Positions 12,001-24,440 of a stretch of 64,000 nt of DNA are shown here, piece after piece (positions within the stretch are counted from its first letter, which is position 1; every line of letters starts with the position of its first letter). The DNA comes from Xanthostigma xanthostigma (taxonomy: Eukaryota; Arthropoda; Insecta; Raphidioptera; Raphidiidae). A program made the position numbers and the translations under genes. The notes beneath the pieces are model-generated. The model did no database searches and was not told where the DNA came from. It was given only the letters and a program-made list of their open reading frames with translations. Where the stretch lies: NCBI GenBank assembly GCA_963575645.1, contig OY754464.1, positions 72,762,948-72,826,947 of the forward strand, in the 5' to 3' direction.

Positions 12001-15000
12001 AGATTTTTTTATGACAAAATTTTCTATAAAAAATCCAAATCATTAGGAGATTTATAAAGTTAAAAATTAAAAAAATCTTTCACATGTAGTTTTATGGAAA
12101 ACATGTCAACCTAGCATGCAAACGGTACATTTTAATTTTTTGCAAATAACCAAATAATGTCAACAGTTCCGAAAACTAACTATATACCTACCTAAAGCAT
12201 CGATGTCTTACGCATATTTTAATATTTTTTCCAATTTAATTAGGAGACTTTTAATCAATAAAAAAAATATTAAACCTTAGCACTTTTCGATTATGGACTT
12301 TTATTCTTGACAATTTTAACAATTTTAACTGAATTTTCAACTTTTTAATGATTTAATTTAAACTTTTATTACTTCTTATTTCTTTTTTTAATTATTTACT
12401 GCAAAAAATATGTAAAATACAAATATTTACATAAATTTATTTTTTTAACCTAATTTTGTATAAAAGCTAGTCCATTAAGTAATAAAATACTGAAATAATT
12501 AATTAATATTTAAAAAAATGATTTATTTATGCCTTTTGACAATAATTTATTGGTATCATCGACTTATAACCTTTTGTAAAAATTTATTATGGAAAAGTTC
12601 CCATTTAGAATTCGACTTTTGATTGGGACTGTAACGCATCAACCTCCTTAAGAAAATTTTAAAAAAATGATGGAGCGAGGAGCAAAACAAATGTTTAATT
12701 TATCAGATCGCAGATGTTTTGACATCAACTCTGGAGCAATTGAATTTTACAAAGACATCTATATACAATCACATTATGACTGGTTATGAAAACCGCGGTC
12801 TTGACGTATGCAAGCTCTTTTTCGACTGACCCGTCTTTGGGGGAAGAAATGGATGCGAAGTTTTGTTATTTCATGTCAAAAATTTAATATTGAATTTTGC
12901 AAAATTTTCCGATAGCACAAATTCCACATATTTCAAAAAGACTATGAATATAACGCCAACAAACCCTCTCCTCGCCCCGCGCAATCTCCGGACAAGATCT
13001 AGGCCCGAGATGGCAACCCTATGCCTGCGAAAGAAAAAGATAGAATGAATGCGGGCAATCTCAATCTCTCTTAAAATAGTATCGCAAACTTGTATAGAAA
13101 ATGATAGAGATATGCCAAAACCATATAACAGTTCTCCTTATTCATGTGAATCAGAAAAATAGCGCTGAACAGTACTAGATCAGGTGGAATCGACGCTGCC
13201 GTTCCGAATTGAATTCGGAACGATAGCGCTGATTCTACCTGATCTATGCCTACACAGTTGCTGATTGCGCTAGTTAACATAAAACGATGAAACCACTTTA
13301 AAAATACAAGTTTTTAATCAAATTTTATATTGTCAATTACAGTGCGCAGAATCGACGGGGATTTCCTGGAATTCAATATATGACTGTTCTCATTCGTCAA
13401 AAGGAGACGAATTGCTCGTTAAATTTGGAGATTTGACACACAATGTCCGACCTAAAATTACATTTGTTCCAACAATTATATTTAACGACGTAAGAAAAAT
13501 GAAATATTTTTTTGTAATTCTTTATTGACATTTTGCATGCTACGAAAGTACACCCACAAAAATTTTATTGTTAGGAATACAAAACGAAACGTTGCCATTG
13601 AATATTGCTTAATAGCATTTTTTTTTGATCCGTTATCCTCTTAACATATTATTGTTAGCAGTGCCGGACCTATAAGCAAATTAAGCAATTGCTTAGGGCA
13701 TCACGTCTCAAGGGGCACCAAGAAGCACCACTCAGAAATGAAAAGTACCTCACTAAACCGTGTCAACAATTTTTTTTTCTTTTTGTCATGTTCTCAAAAA
13801 TTTGATCTATACCTACTGGTATGTCTTTAGAAGTATAAAAGTTAAAAATAAATAATAATTTATTTTTGAAAATGAAAACGAAAAAAACATTTTTTCTTAA
13901 GGGTTCAATTTTTCTAATTTTAAAGTTATGAAACTTTTTTCTATTAATTGTATAAAAATGCCTAAGGTCTGATTTTATAGACAGCCAAATTTTCAATGAG
14001 AGCATTGATTGTAAAATTCAATTTTTTTCCTAAAAAATTGGTTGTCTGTAAAGTCGGTTTACGGACGATAGTTTTACGTGATAACGTATTCCGTAATACA
14101 TAACCTAAACCTCCCAAAATTTGGTTTCAATCCGCTTATCCTTGGTGTCGGAATGATAAGAAATGTCAAAAGTGACGTTTGCAACTTACAAAGTATTATG
14201 TTCTAATAATAATTAGTTATTCCAATAGTTAACTTAGAAGGCTTTGCAAATCACATAATACTAATGTCAAAAAATAAACATTAGAAATGCAGCCGTTTTC
14301 ATGTTAAGACAAGACATACGTTATTTTCTAATTTCCATGTACGGCAAACAAAGACGACCGACCGCGTCGCGCGCGCGCCATGCAATAGACAACAATGCAT
14401 TTATACAGCTATTTTTCTATATAAATTTGTATAAAATATTTTTCTATATAAATTTGTATAAAAAAACTGTTTAGGCAAATTCTGTTATACGAAATCTATG
14501 TAAAATGTTCTCCTCTTTCGTTTAAGACTGGTTTCAAACCGATCTGATTTAAATTGAGCGAGAAATTAGCAAAAAACGTTACGCGTTAGGAACGTTACGC
14601 GTTACGCGTTACGAACGTTACACTTTTTCGAACATGCAGCCGGTGTTTTATCAATTTATAAGATTGGTGATTCATCAATTTATAAGACGTTATCACGTCA
14701 AAATCTATCCTTTTTAACTTTTTTTTACCAATTTGAATTTTTTTTATAAACTGAATATATTAGAGATGGGGCCCATAAGCAAGAAATGCTTAGGGCATCA
14801 AGGAGTCTTAATCCGACACTGATTGTTAGGAGCATTTACGGACAAAATACTAATGGGGTGAGAGAGTATATGGACTGAGTTGAAGCATGCTGCGGTGTAA
14901 TATACGCCGATATACTCTTTTTCTCTCGCACTTCAACCTTCCCGTAGCGTTTTACTCGCACTCACGTATATAATAGACAGTTTTGTAACCATCTGGCAGG

Positions 15001-16401
15001 AATTTTATTTGACTAAATGATATGGCTTATTAACTGCTGTTCTCTCTCGATTATTAGTAGTGTTTCGTTCCGATACATGCATTCATTCGATTCATTCATT
15101 CGATTAATTTTATTAGTAATTCGATTCGGTAGTTAAGTTTTTAGTAAAATGATTTATAATCAAATCAATTACTAATGTTGGGTTGCAGAAAGGATTGTCA
15201 AAAAAACTGATTTGACAATGACCTTAGATTGTGAACCTACATATCTCTCCATATCAGAGGTTCCCAAACTTATTTGTCTCGTAGACCACTTGCCATGTTT
15301 TTCGGTTTTGGGTAGACCCCCTGTTTATCTGATATTGATTTTTTGCAAATTCATTAATTTCAAATGTATTTTTGACAACCGGTATAGTGCTACTCACTTT
15401 GAACGATTCAAATTTATAACAGTAGTGAAATGTAGTGTGAAATGTTTAGTTTTATACATTTATTAATTAGATTCAAATTAAACGAATCAAATTAAAATTT
15501 ACTTTCTGTTACATAAAATAACTAAGCAAAAAATAAATGCTTTTAGTGTGAGACCTGATGCTTTAATAATAAATTTTCAACATTTGGCATCAATTTAGGT
15601 AGATTTAATCTTAAATCTCTTCGGTTAACGATGTCCGGTTTGTTTCTTTTTTTGTTAGGAGATTCACTATCGTTGACCCCCATTTTCATTTCATGGACCC
15701 CCAATTTTTTTCCCGCTGGCATGGACCCTTGCAAGTTGTCGTAGACCCCTGGGGGTCGATATAGACCACTTTGGGAATCACTGCTCCATATGAAAAGCCT
15801 TGTAGAGTTTCAAATCGGTCCTACTCGAAAAATAATTGATCGATTGAAACGATATTTTTCTTAAAATGTGTATATATGTATTTAGCATCGTTTTTTGTAC
15901 AGTTTCCACTTCGAAACAACTTTTTTTTTACGCATTTTGATCAAAATTTAGCTTGTAAAGCGATATTTTTCTATGCAGAACAATCATTTGTGTTTGTGCG
16001 AGTACCATCTATTGTCCTGGATGATAGGGAGTTTGATTACGACATTAGACTGCTCCTGATGTATTGAAACTGTAATGATATGATCACAATCTAATGTCAT
16101 TGTCAAATCAAATTTTTTGACAATCCTTTCTGCAATCCAGCATAATTGTATATTATAATAGAGATATCTCGAGATATGTTAATAATCGAATTAATCGATT
16201 ATGATATCTCGATTTATTCCCATCGCTATGTAGAACAGCACTAATAATAAAAAATAATTTATTCTTCAGGTATACAACAGTACTCTGCAAAATTCCGCAC
16301 TTGTGGATTTCACATCTACAGCATGTAGTTTATTAAAGGAACCCAAGCCACCAATCTGTTCAAATGCGTATAGAAATTATTTAGTTATGAACAGCCCATA
16401 G
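6095..16401 (+). CDS. GILT-like thiol reductase, complete, five exons
   Basis: The exons are 6095-6157, 10933-11070, 11601-11771, 13343-13489 and 16270-16401. All junctions are GT-AG and phase 0, giving 216 residues. Residues 1-20 are a signal peptide (MKNPSVSLVLFVSFVIGCFS). The family's marks follow: an active-site region YYEALCGDS at about 30-38, VPYGKA at about 62-67, and the GILT signature CQHGAMECYLNEVQAC at about 79-94, which fits CQHGx2ECx2Nx4C exactly. KITFVPTIIFND closes the thioredoxin-like fold. GILT proteins reduce disulfides of substrates in lysosomes or the secretory path. The catalytic motif here is CxxS (CGDS), without the second cysteine of human GILT, so it may act as an isomerase or a weak reductase. 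The start is the first ATG and gives a good signal sequence. AATAAA lies at 16446-16451. The introns (4.8, 0.5, 1.6 and 2.8 kb) are full of transposons. Confidence 0.92.
6694..7111 (-). mobile_element. tRNA-derived SINE, copy 1
   Basis: The element sits between perfect 12-bp direct repeats, ctacttaaaaat (6682-6693 and 7112-7123). On the minus strand its head has a tRNA-like B box (GGTTCGAATCC, near 7042-7056), and its tail is a short (ATT)n run at the low-coordinate end. A second copy lies at 47035-47431. It is in intron 1 of the GILT-like gene. Confidence 0.9.
7305..7965. repeat. Fold-back element, with a partial relative at 10435-10655
   Basis: The ends are inverted (AATTGCTCGTATTCCTC and GAGGAATACGAGCAATT). 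A second inverted pair lies inside (TTATCACTTGGGGATCGGAAATG against TTCCGACCCCCAAGTGATAG). An extra stretch at about 7690-7905, absent from the copy at 10435-10655, is a later insertion. It lies in GILT intron 1. Confidence 0.7.
8923..9660. mobile_element. Non-autonomous DNA transposon with about 18-bp inverted ends
   Basis: The left end TTAGGCTAGACGGAGAGGAG mirrors the right end CTCCTCGCCGTCTAGCC. A second, internal inverted pair (TCTAACCGATTTTATAACGAT) lies near 9500-9605. There is no coding frame. It lies in GILT intron 1. Confidence 0.65.
9775..10055. repeat. Short fold-back element (about 280 bp)
   Basis: Left-arm phrases (AAAATGTATTTTCA, CATCGTCACGG, CTCGGCGACTGAG, TTCAAGC) return reverse-complemented and diverged in the right arm (GCTTGAATGTG, CTCAGTCGCTAAG, CTTGACGGTG). 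It lies in GILT intron 1 and has no coding content. Confidence 0.65.
13176..13247. repeat. Compact stem-loop of about 36 bp
   Basis: AGATCAGGTGGAATC pairs with GATTCTACCTGATCT, and CGTTCCGAATT pairs with AATTCGGAACG around a minimal loop. It lies in GILT intron 3, 96 bases before exon 4. It could be a decayed transposon or a precursor-type RNA hairpin; the sequence does not decide. Confidence 0.6.
13659..14821. mobile_element. hAT-type element with exact 8-bp target duplication
   Basis: The ends CAGTGCCGGA and TCCGACACTG are inverted, and both flanks carry attgttag (13651-13658 and 14822-14829). The terminal regions also share AAGCAA...GCTTAGGGCATCA. A copy of repeat family A (14029-14705) is nested inside. 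It lies in GILT intron 4. Confidence 0.85.
14029..14705 (+). repeat. Repeat family A, copy 1
   Basis: It starts AAATTGGTTGTCTGTAAAG, with TTTACGGACGATAG shortly after, and ends ATAAGACGTTATCACGTCA. Other copies are at 22727-23324, 23325-23997, 30748-31277 (minus) and 56021-56597. No coding frame is shared. Both ends contain ACGTGATAACGT-like words in opposite orientation. I do not recognise the family. It is nested in the hAT element at 13659-14821. Confidence 0.7.
15176..16143. mobile_element. Non-autonomous transposon, family D, copy 1
   Basis: Inverted ends of about 25 bp: GTTGCAGAAAGGATTGTCAA on the left, TTGACAATCCTTTCTGCAA on the right. A second copy lies in T8 intron 3 (about 54318-55885). 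The outermost bases are flanked by TA, so a TA target duplication is possible. A hAT element (15255-15783) is inserted in it. It lies in GILT intron 4. Confidence 0.75.
15255..15783. mobile_element. hAT-type element nested in family D
   Basis: The ends CAGAGGTTCCCAAAC and TTTGGGAATCACTG are inverted. Both flanks carry ctccatat (15247-15254 and 15784-15791), an exact 8-bp target duplication. GTAGACCCC-type words repeat near both ends. There is no transposase. Confidence 0.9.
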
Positions 16402-16863
16402 TGTAAATCAAAATTGTACATTTATTATACTTTAAAAAAATATATAATAAATATTTTACTGTTGTTTTCACTTTCTACTTCCCTTTCCTATAATGGCAAC
16501 CATCTTGATTAAGGTTTTTTCTTTGACTATATAACATAGAATTGAACAGCTAGTTGCAACTCTATTTCTCCTAGACTAATAGTAACAATGTAATATGTAC
16601 TATTGTCGGCAACATCTTTCAATTTTTTTGGTACATTGGGTGTCACCCAATCCTCCAAAGCAGCGGGGGTTGTAAAGTTGTATAATAAATGGTTATTTTG
16701 GTTACTGGTATTTTTTGAAAATTAGATTTATGTGGGTTGTAAGATAAATTTTGGTGATTTTAAAATTTGTATCTATCAAAAATGACAACAACCTGACGTT
16801 TAAAAAATTGACAATATCTTACATTAAAAAAACAGACTAACCGCTAGTGCATTTCTATAATAT
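16402..16863. other. GILT 3' flank, no further gene seen
   Basis: The 3' UTR and AATAAA (16446-16451) of the GILT-like gene are here. The remainder up to the solo LTR has no supported frame or repeat structure. Confidence 0.5.
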
Positions 16864-17368
16864 TGTTGCGCACGCCACTGCTGTCTGTCGAATATTCTAG
16901 AAGACAACAACAATGAACACAGGTATAAGGGTTTTTGTGGCGGCCGGAAGGCAAATCCCAAACTTGTAACAACAATAAATGCAGTTATAGAAGGGACCAG
17001 ATGATTCTAGAAAACGTACCCAGCACACATATAGGTAAATACGACCAGGCAAGCTCGGTGAGGCAGTCAGTCAGATTTCGGCAAACGTACAGTGGGTTAC
17101 AAATAGATGTGACATAAACTGTTCAGTGGGTGCAGTAATACCGAGGTAACTGTAGAGATAGAAGATAAATGAACTGTGTAAATACTTGTGCGGAGTCGGG
17201 AGTGCGGTTTAATAGACCATTGATTTCGATTATATAAAATCTGGTTTAACATAAATAGTCTCTTGTATATAGTAAAGTACTTTTTCGTTTGAGTGTTTAA
17301 CTGTTTTGTTAGACGTTTGTTATTGTAAATAAAGAGTTTCCACCACGAACTAGAACAGTTTTGTTACA
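16864..17368 (+). mobile_element. Solo LTR (505 bp)
   Basis: It starts TGTTGCGC and ends TTTTGTTACA, with atat on both sides (16860-16863 and 17369-17372). The last 80 bases (AATAAAGAG, then CACCACGAACTAGAACAG) match the end of the solo LTR at 60303-61049. No internal retroelement sequence adjoins it. A 4-bp target duplication and TG...CA ends fit an LTR retrotransposon reduced by LTR-LTR recombination. Confidence 0.8.
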
Positions 17369-18185
17369 ATATATTATCAAAGGGTTTTCTATAATTTATC
17401 TTAAAAAATCCAGATAGATGTCGAAAGTTCTTTATGAAAACAGTATCTCCATTCAACACATTTTTAACTCGAATTTAAAAATGTTCTGTTTCCTGAATGT
17501 TTCGTTCTGTAAATATAAGAGAAATATGGTGATATTTTGAGAGGCGATATGACTTATGTTAAAGTCTCTAGAGACTTTAATTAACAGTACAAAGCACTAA
17601 ATTACATAATTTTATCACAAATCACAAAAATTATATCCCTTCAAAAACGTAGCGAAAATCTTACCAGCGAAGTAGCAGCGATTATCAATTAATAAGTATA
17701 AGAAAATATTTTGAATGAATGTGTATATTTATGTCAGTCGCCTTTTATACTTTTTTAACGAAGGTGGGTCTCTGTTTTTGAAGATTATTTGAAAATTGAG
17801 ATAAAAAAATAGAAAAACCAGAGTTTATACGCATTTGTATTTACAAGAATTAGATTCATGCAGACAATGGTTATTGATTTATCAGATTTTATCTCGCATA
17901 TCCTGTTATCAAACAATTAATGGGATTTTTTCATATCTCGTTTTGATATAATTTGCACACCAGAAATAGTCTATAACTCTATATCTATTTTTAGATTATT
18001 TCGTTCTTAGTATTTTGCATTTAGAGTTGTCGAATTTAAACCTAGCATAATATTCACTTTTCCTATGTTTATTTAGTAATTATTACAAATTACAAAACTG
18101 CTGGGTTGTACACAGCACATAGCGCATTATCAGAAAATTAATGTTGACAAACGTTGCTATTATTCAGAAGCCAATATTAATATTC
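17369..18185. other. Intergenic stretch, no gene seen
   Basis: AT-rich, with no supported frame, inverted repeat or tandem array. Short phrases near 17830-17990 (cagacaatgg, TATCTCG) resemble the promoter-side spacer of T5 and T7 and may be a decayed, inverted piece of trypsin flank. Confidence 0.35.
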
Positions 18186-18556
18186 AAATAAATAAAATTA
18201 TCGACCAATTTTGCAGACTGCATATTGACAAAAAATTATAAAATTATAATTCAATATCTCAACAAATGACGTGTCGGTCCGGATTTGGACGTCTTTAGAA
18301 ATATGTAATCTAAAAAATATATAAATGAATTAGTATCTACTTATTTTACAATAGAATTAAAAATTTTTTTCATTAATTTTCAAAAATTAAAAAAAAATCA
18401 GTCTTAAATTTTTATATTTTTTAGATTACATATTTCTGCAGAAGGTCCAAATCCAGACCGAAACGTCATTTATTGATATATTGAATTATAATTTTATAAT
18501 TTTTTGTCAATATACAGTCTGAAAAAATTGGTCGATAATTTTATTTAAGTATTTGA
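18186..18556. repeat. Fold-back element with GTCCAAATCCGGAC motif in each arm
   Basis: The left arm (AAATAAAATTATCGACCAATTT...) returns inverted in the right arm (...AAATTGGTCGATAATTTTATTT). Each arm has a conserved core resembling a hammerhead-ribozyme layout (see findings). A shorter relative is at 45320-45475. It lies upstream of T1. Confidence 0.75.
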
Positions 18557-18670
18557 AGATTTCTATTCTGACGTTAATCTAAGATTTCAATATTATTATC
18601 AATGGATTCTTAATTAACGTATTGAATGAAAGATTATTTTTTGTATTTTTTGAAACAATATTTTTCCTAG

Positions 18671-18932
18671 GCATTGGCGTAGATAGGGGGGGTAAAATTA
18701 CCCCCCAGAATCATAATGATAAAAAAATAAAACTGAAAATAATATGAATACCAGCAGGCTAAAAAATAAAATCTAGAATTATTTTTTGAAAAGGAAATAG
18801 TAAAATTAGTAAAATTAGTTTTGCTTGACACCTTCCTTCGTGAGTATTCTTGTGTGATATTAATATAACTTAATAAAATATTAATTTTTTGCTTTACCCC
18901 CCCCTCCAGAAAAAAATATCTACGCTCTTATG
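18671..18932. mobile_element. Short transposon with GCGTAGAT inverted ends
   Basis: The left end CATTGGCGTAGATAGGGGG mirrors the right end ...ATATCTACGCTCTTATG. cctagg flanks both sides. A left-truncated copy occupies the matching place upstream of T2 (about 27340-27593), so it predates the T1/T2 duplication. A related piece is at about 47766-47990. Confidence 0.6.
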
Positions 18933-19546
18933 CCTAGGACAAGGTTTTGATTTCGTGCTCCCAAAATTTATTTTTTTAGATTGTTTTTAAGTTTGAAAAA
19001 AACTATAATAATGTAAAACATTAGTAAAATGCTTTTAATCATAGATTGACTACCCATGCGCTTTTGCATAGGCACCACCCCTCCAAAACGTAAACCTTTT
19101 TAACACGTATTATTTTTATTATATTAGGTACATGAATTAGGTATATGAATTATTTGAAATATTTACAACAAAAATCTAAAAAAAATGTATAGAAAGCTAA
19201 AAAGAACATAGTAGGTACATCAATTTAACCACATGTGGAAAGAATCAATATAGAACAATAGACCGTAAATATTTTTTTATAATTACGGTGATAACCAAAT
19301 TATTAAATTAGTTTATATTCAAACTATTATTTTCAAGTCTTAATAAGTTTTTTTACATACAAAAAAAAACTGATTAATTAATAACGGCCTATAAGATATG
19401 AACTGAACGTTCAAATTTGCCACAGAAATTCTTAGAAATACATTTTCCCAAAGTTTCTGGAATTTCTGTTTTTTTTTTTAATCTTTTTTATTGTTATATC
19501 ATCAACAATCAGCTGATAACATAATACCCGGCATTGTAATGAAAAG

Positions 19547-19553
19547 TATAAAA
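19547..19553 (+). promoter_or_regulatory. TATA box of T1
   Basis: TATAAAA lies 42 bases before the T1 ATG, followed by the block CTCCACGAGAAGTAAG shared with T2, T3, T6 and T7 (slightly changed in T4). ATCATTC just before the ATG is a plausible initiator, so the leader would be about 10-15 bases. Confidence 0.75.
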
Positions 19554-19588
19554 ACTCCACGAGAAGTAAGAAAATCATATCATTCAAA

Positions 19589-20962
<1,374 letters not shown>

Positions 20963-21039
20963 ACTATGCTAATTAATAAAATAATGAATAATAGTGAGTT
21001 ACTATTATTATTATTATTTGACTTATTATGTAATGAAAA

Positions 21040-21345
21040 AAATATTTTTAGCATGATTCCCTATAAAATAGTTGTTTTCATGCCTGCGGTAGTAAAATTT
21101 AAAGTAAAACAAAAGAAATTCGAAACGTAGTCGTACTACCATTTCCATATAGTGAAAGTTTGAAAATCAAAGGCAGCCTACAATCAGCTATTTTATAGGG
21201 GGTACGTACAAAAAGTACCATGTGTCTATCGTGCGTGATGACATGATGGCTCATGTGTTAAAATTCACTTTGTTCGCTCTTAAGATACAAATGTGATGCG
21301 ACATATTTTGCCATAATATAATGTCATCACATAACCTACTATTAT
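21040..21345. repeat. Half copy of the trypsin-downstream fold-back element
   Basis: It matches one arm and the centre of the 37225-37790 element (TAAAACAAAAGAAATTCG, GAAAATCAAA, CTATCGTGCGTGATGAC, ATAATGTCATCAC). It sits 80 bases after T1, as the fuller copies do after T3 and T5. Confidence 0.65.
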
Positions 21346-21419
21346 TGTATTTAACATTGTTACTTATAAAAAAATAAATATTCTGCATCAAAATGTATTT
21401 CAGTAATTTTCTGTTTAGG

Positions 21420-21745
21420 ATGTTTGGGAGGTACAATCGGAGGCAAAAGTTTTCAAATTAGAAATTCATGAATAATTAGGGTTTACAGCATACCATAAAT
21501 AAATCATAGGCATACCAAGCTTTTGGCTCGGGGAGGTTAAGTAAGAAATTTCTTAAGTCGGGTCTCCCGCGCTTGTTTTGCTCTATATACTTTACGAAGA
21601 CACCTACTACACTTGTGTACTCAAATAAAGAAACATAAATATTAAATATGTAATTTAAATTAGATATCGATTTTAAAAGTAATTTTCGAAGATCTTCAGC
21701 AAAACGGTTTATGACGTGTCCCACATGAGCGTGAAATTTGTAACA
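21420..21745 (+). repeat. Co-duplicated 3' flank of trypsin genes (copy after T1)
   Basis: GGATGTTTGGGAGGTACAAT, then CTTTTGGC(T/C)CGGGGAGG and GGGTCTCCCGCGCTTG recur after T2 (about 29910-30090), T3 (about 37875-38160) and upstream of T6 (about 46505-46860). It has no convincing frame. It is either an old transposon or duplicated flank. Confidence 0.6.
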
Positions 21746-22726
21746 CGTGAGTGGAATATTCTCTTTCGATCAATAGTCGCACATAATAGGTACTTTATTC
21801 AACTAGCACGAGTAATAATATGTAATCAGGGCCCTGATAAAAGAGGGAGAAATAATAAATCACTTCATTGATTGACGTACCCACCGCCCTCGATGCACAC
21901 AAGATGACCCTGACTTTCGCTGAATTCGGATGCTGTTTTCATATTATATACAAATCGCTACCGCGTTCCTGTTGGTCGAGAAACTGTGCAGTAATATATT
22001 ACTGTACAGTTTCGGCTCATTATTCGCACTCCTACGCGTCAACATGATTTATAGCCCAAGGCTGATGACACGATTTAGGGTATTTATTTTAGGCAGGTTG
22101 AATAATGAAAAAACAGTAATTTATCAATGGCTGAATCTGGAATGTTGAGTCTGCCTGAGCGTTTGCGGTTATTGCGCGCCTGCGCAGCATATGACATCTG
22201 CAAAAAAATATCCCCAAAAAACATGTTTTAGGCAACTTGAAACTTTTATAATCTTTGAGTTCAGCATTTATATAGTCCAGAAATGAAAATGCCAGAATAT
22301 TTTGTCGGTTATAAAGTAGGGGCAGAACCCCCCGAAGATATTTTATTAATATACGCAATGAGCACGATACAGGTCAAACGGATGAACGGATTAAAACCAA
22401 ATTTTGGGAGGATGTTTGGTATGCAGATATGAAAAGCTCTATTGTTTTTGGAGAAAATCGGCGCATGCGCAAAAGAGATATATGCTATAACGTTGTTTTT
22501 TTTATATAATAATGATATACTTTTCATAACAGTTTATTATTCTATTTATTTTTTCAAGAAAGTTTTGTGAAAAAAAAATTGGTTGCGTACTTACCTGAAA
22601 TCTGAATATGTTACTTATTTAATATTTATACTTATTACTTACCATATTATGTATTTGTTTTTTGCGATAATGGCCTTAGTTGCTGATTCGCTTATTTTGT
22701 TTTTAAAAATAAAAAAAAAAAAAAAA

Positions 22727-23324
22727 AAAAAAATTGGTTGTTTGTAAAGTCGGTTTACGGACGATAGTTTTACGTGATAACGTATTCCGTAATACATAAC
22801 CTAAATTCTACATATAATAATTATAATAATTCGAATCTATGATATTGCATCTTTCGCTTCAAATTTAGGTTAATTTTATTTATTAAATTACTCACCATAT
22901 AATATAATTGTTTTTTTAACTTTCTTTGTATTTATTTTAAGTCTCAAAGATTAGCTGTCATAATATTTATAAAACAATTGTTTCACTGTTTATAATATAA
23001 AATTCCAAAACCTACTTACAATATTTAAGTATTTTCATACGTCAAAAAATTGATTTTTATAATGATAAAATTTGTAAGAAAACGATTTTTTCGAGAGATG
23101 AGACCTAGCTAAAACGATTTTTTGCCCCCCAAAATCCCTTTTCAGTAAATTTCATCCAAATCGTTAGGGCCGTTTTCGAGAAAAGCACGCACAGGGTCAG
23201 GCGGAACGTTACGCGTTACGCGTTACGAACGTTAGGAACGTTACACTTTTTCGTGCATGCAGCCGGTGTTTTATCAATTTATAAGATTGGTGATTCATCA
23301 ATTTATAAGACGTTATCACGTCAA
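22727..23324 (+). repeat. Repeat family A, copy 2, containing another repeat
   Basis: The ends match family A. Bases 22980-23185 are a second copy of the interspersed repeat at 3660-3975, inserted or recombined into it. Confidence 0.65.
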
Positions 23325-23997
23325 AAAAAAATTGGTTGTCTGTAAAGTCGGTTTACGGACGATAGTTTTACGTGATAACGTATTCCGTAATACATAACCT
23401 AAACCTCCCAAAATTTGGTTTCAATCCGCTTATCCTTGGTGTCGGAATGATAAGAAATGTCAAAAGTGACGTTTGCAACTTACAAAGTATTATGTTCTAA
23501 TAATAATTAGTTATTCCAATACTTAACTTAGAAGGCGTTGCATTTCACAATATACTAATGTCAAAAAATTGAATGAAACATTAGAAATGCAGCCGTTTTC
23601 ATGTTAAGACAAGACATACGTTTGCTTCTAATTTCCATGTACGGAAAACAAAGACAACCGACCGCGTCGCGCCATGCATTAGACAACATTGCATTTATAC
23701 AGCTATTTTTCTATATTTTGTATAAAATATTTTTCTATATAAATTTGTATAAAAAAACTGTTTAGGCAAATTCTGTTATACGAAATCTATGTAAAATGTT
23801 CTCCTCTTTCGTTTAAGACTGGTTTCAAACCGATCTGATTTAAATTGAGCGAGAAATTAGCAAAAAGCACGCACAGGGTCAGGCGGAACGTTACGCGTTA
23901 TGCGTTACGCGTTACACTTTTTCGTACATGCAGCCGGTGTTTTATCAATTTATAATATTGGTGATTCATCAATTTATAAGACGTTATCACGTCAAAA
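23325..23997 (+). repeat. Repeat family A, copy 3
   Basis: It abuts copy 2 directly and is close to copy 1 at 14029-14705 along its whole length, including AGTGACGTTTGCAACTTAC and the TACGCGTTA-type tandem words near the right end. Confidence 0.75.
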
Positions 23998-24440
23998 ATT
24001 CTAAACTTAATAATTTCGGAAATATTTTAAAAATAAGACAAGAACCAACTGCTGTTTTGTTTTGAAAATCTGCCAGAAAAAAAATAGTTCACAAAACTTT
24101 CTTGAAATGTTCTGGCGTTTTAATTTCTGGATTATATAAATGCTGAACTCAAAAATTATAAAAGTTTCAAGTTGCCTAAAACATGTTTTTTGGGGATATT
24201 TTTTTTGCAGATGTCATATGCTGCGCAGGCGCGAAATAACCGCAAATGCTCAGGCAGACTCATCATTCCAGATTCACCCATTGATAAATTACTGTTTTTT
24301 CATTATTTCAACCTGCTTAAAATACATACCCTAAATTGTGTCATCAGCTCTCCGGCTATTATTATTTCTCTCGAATTTATCAGGGCCCCGAAATGATATA
24401 TTACTCACGCGTGTTGAATAAACTTTTGTATATACCATAA

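Larger units (their letters stand above)
21745..24440. mobile_element. Large inverted-repeat element enclosing two family A copies
   Basis: The left arm (about 22062-22290) and right arm (about 24107-24350) are near-perfect inverse copies (GGTTGAATAATGAAAAAACA against TTTTTTCATTATTTCAACC). An outer pair, 21782-21860 and 24360-24425, centres on GGGCCCTGATAAA. A compact relative lies in T8 intron 2 (56620-56950). The interior holds two adjacent family A copies. There is no transposase. Confidence 0.7.
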
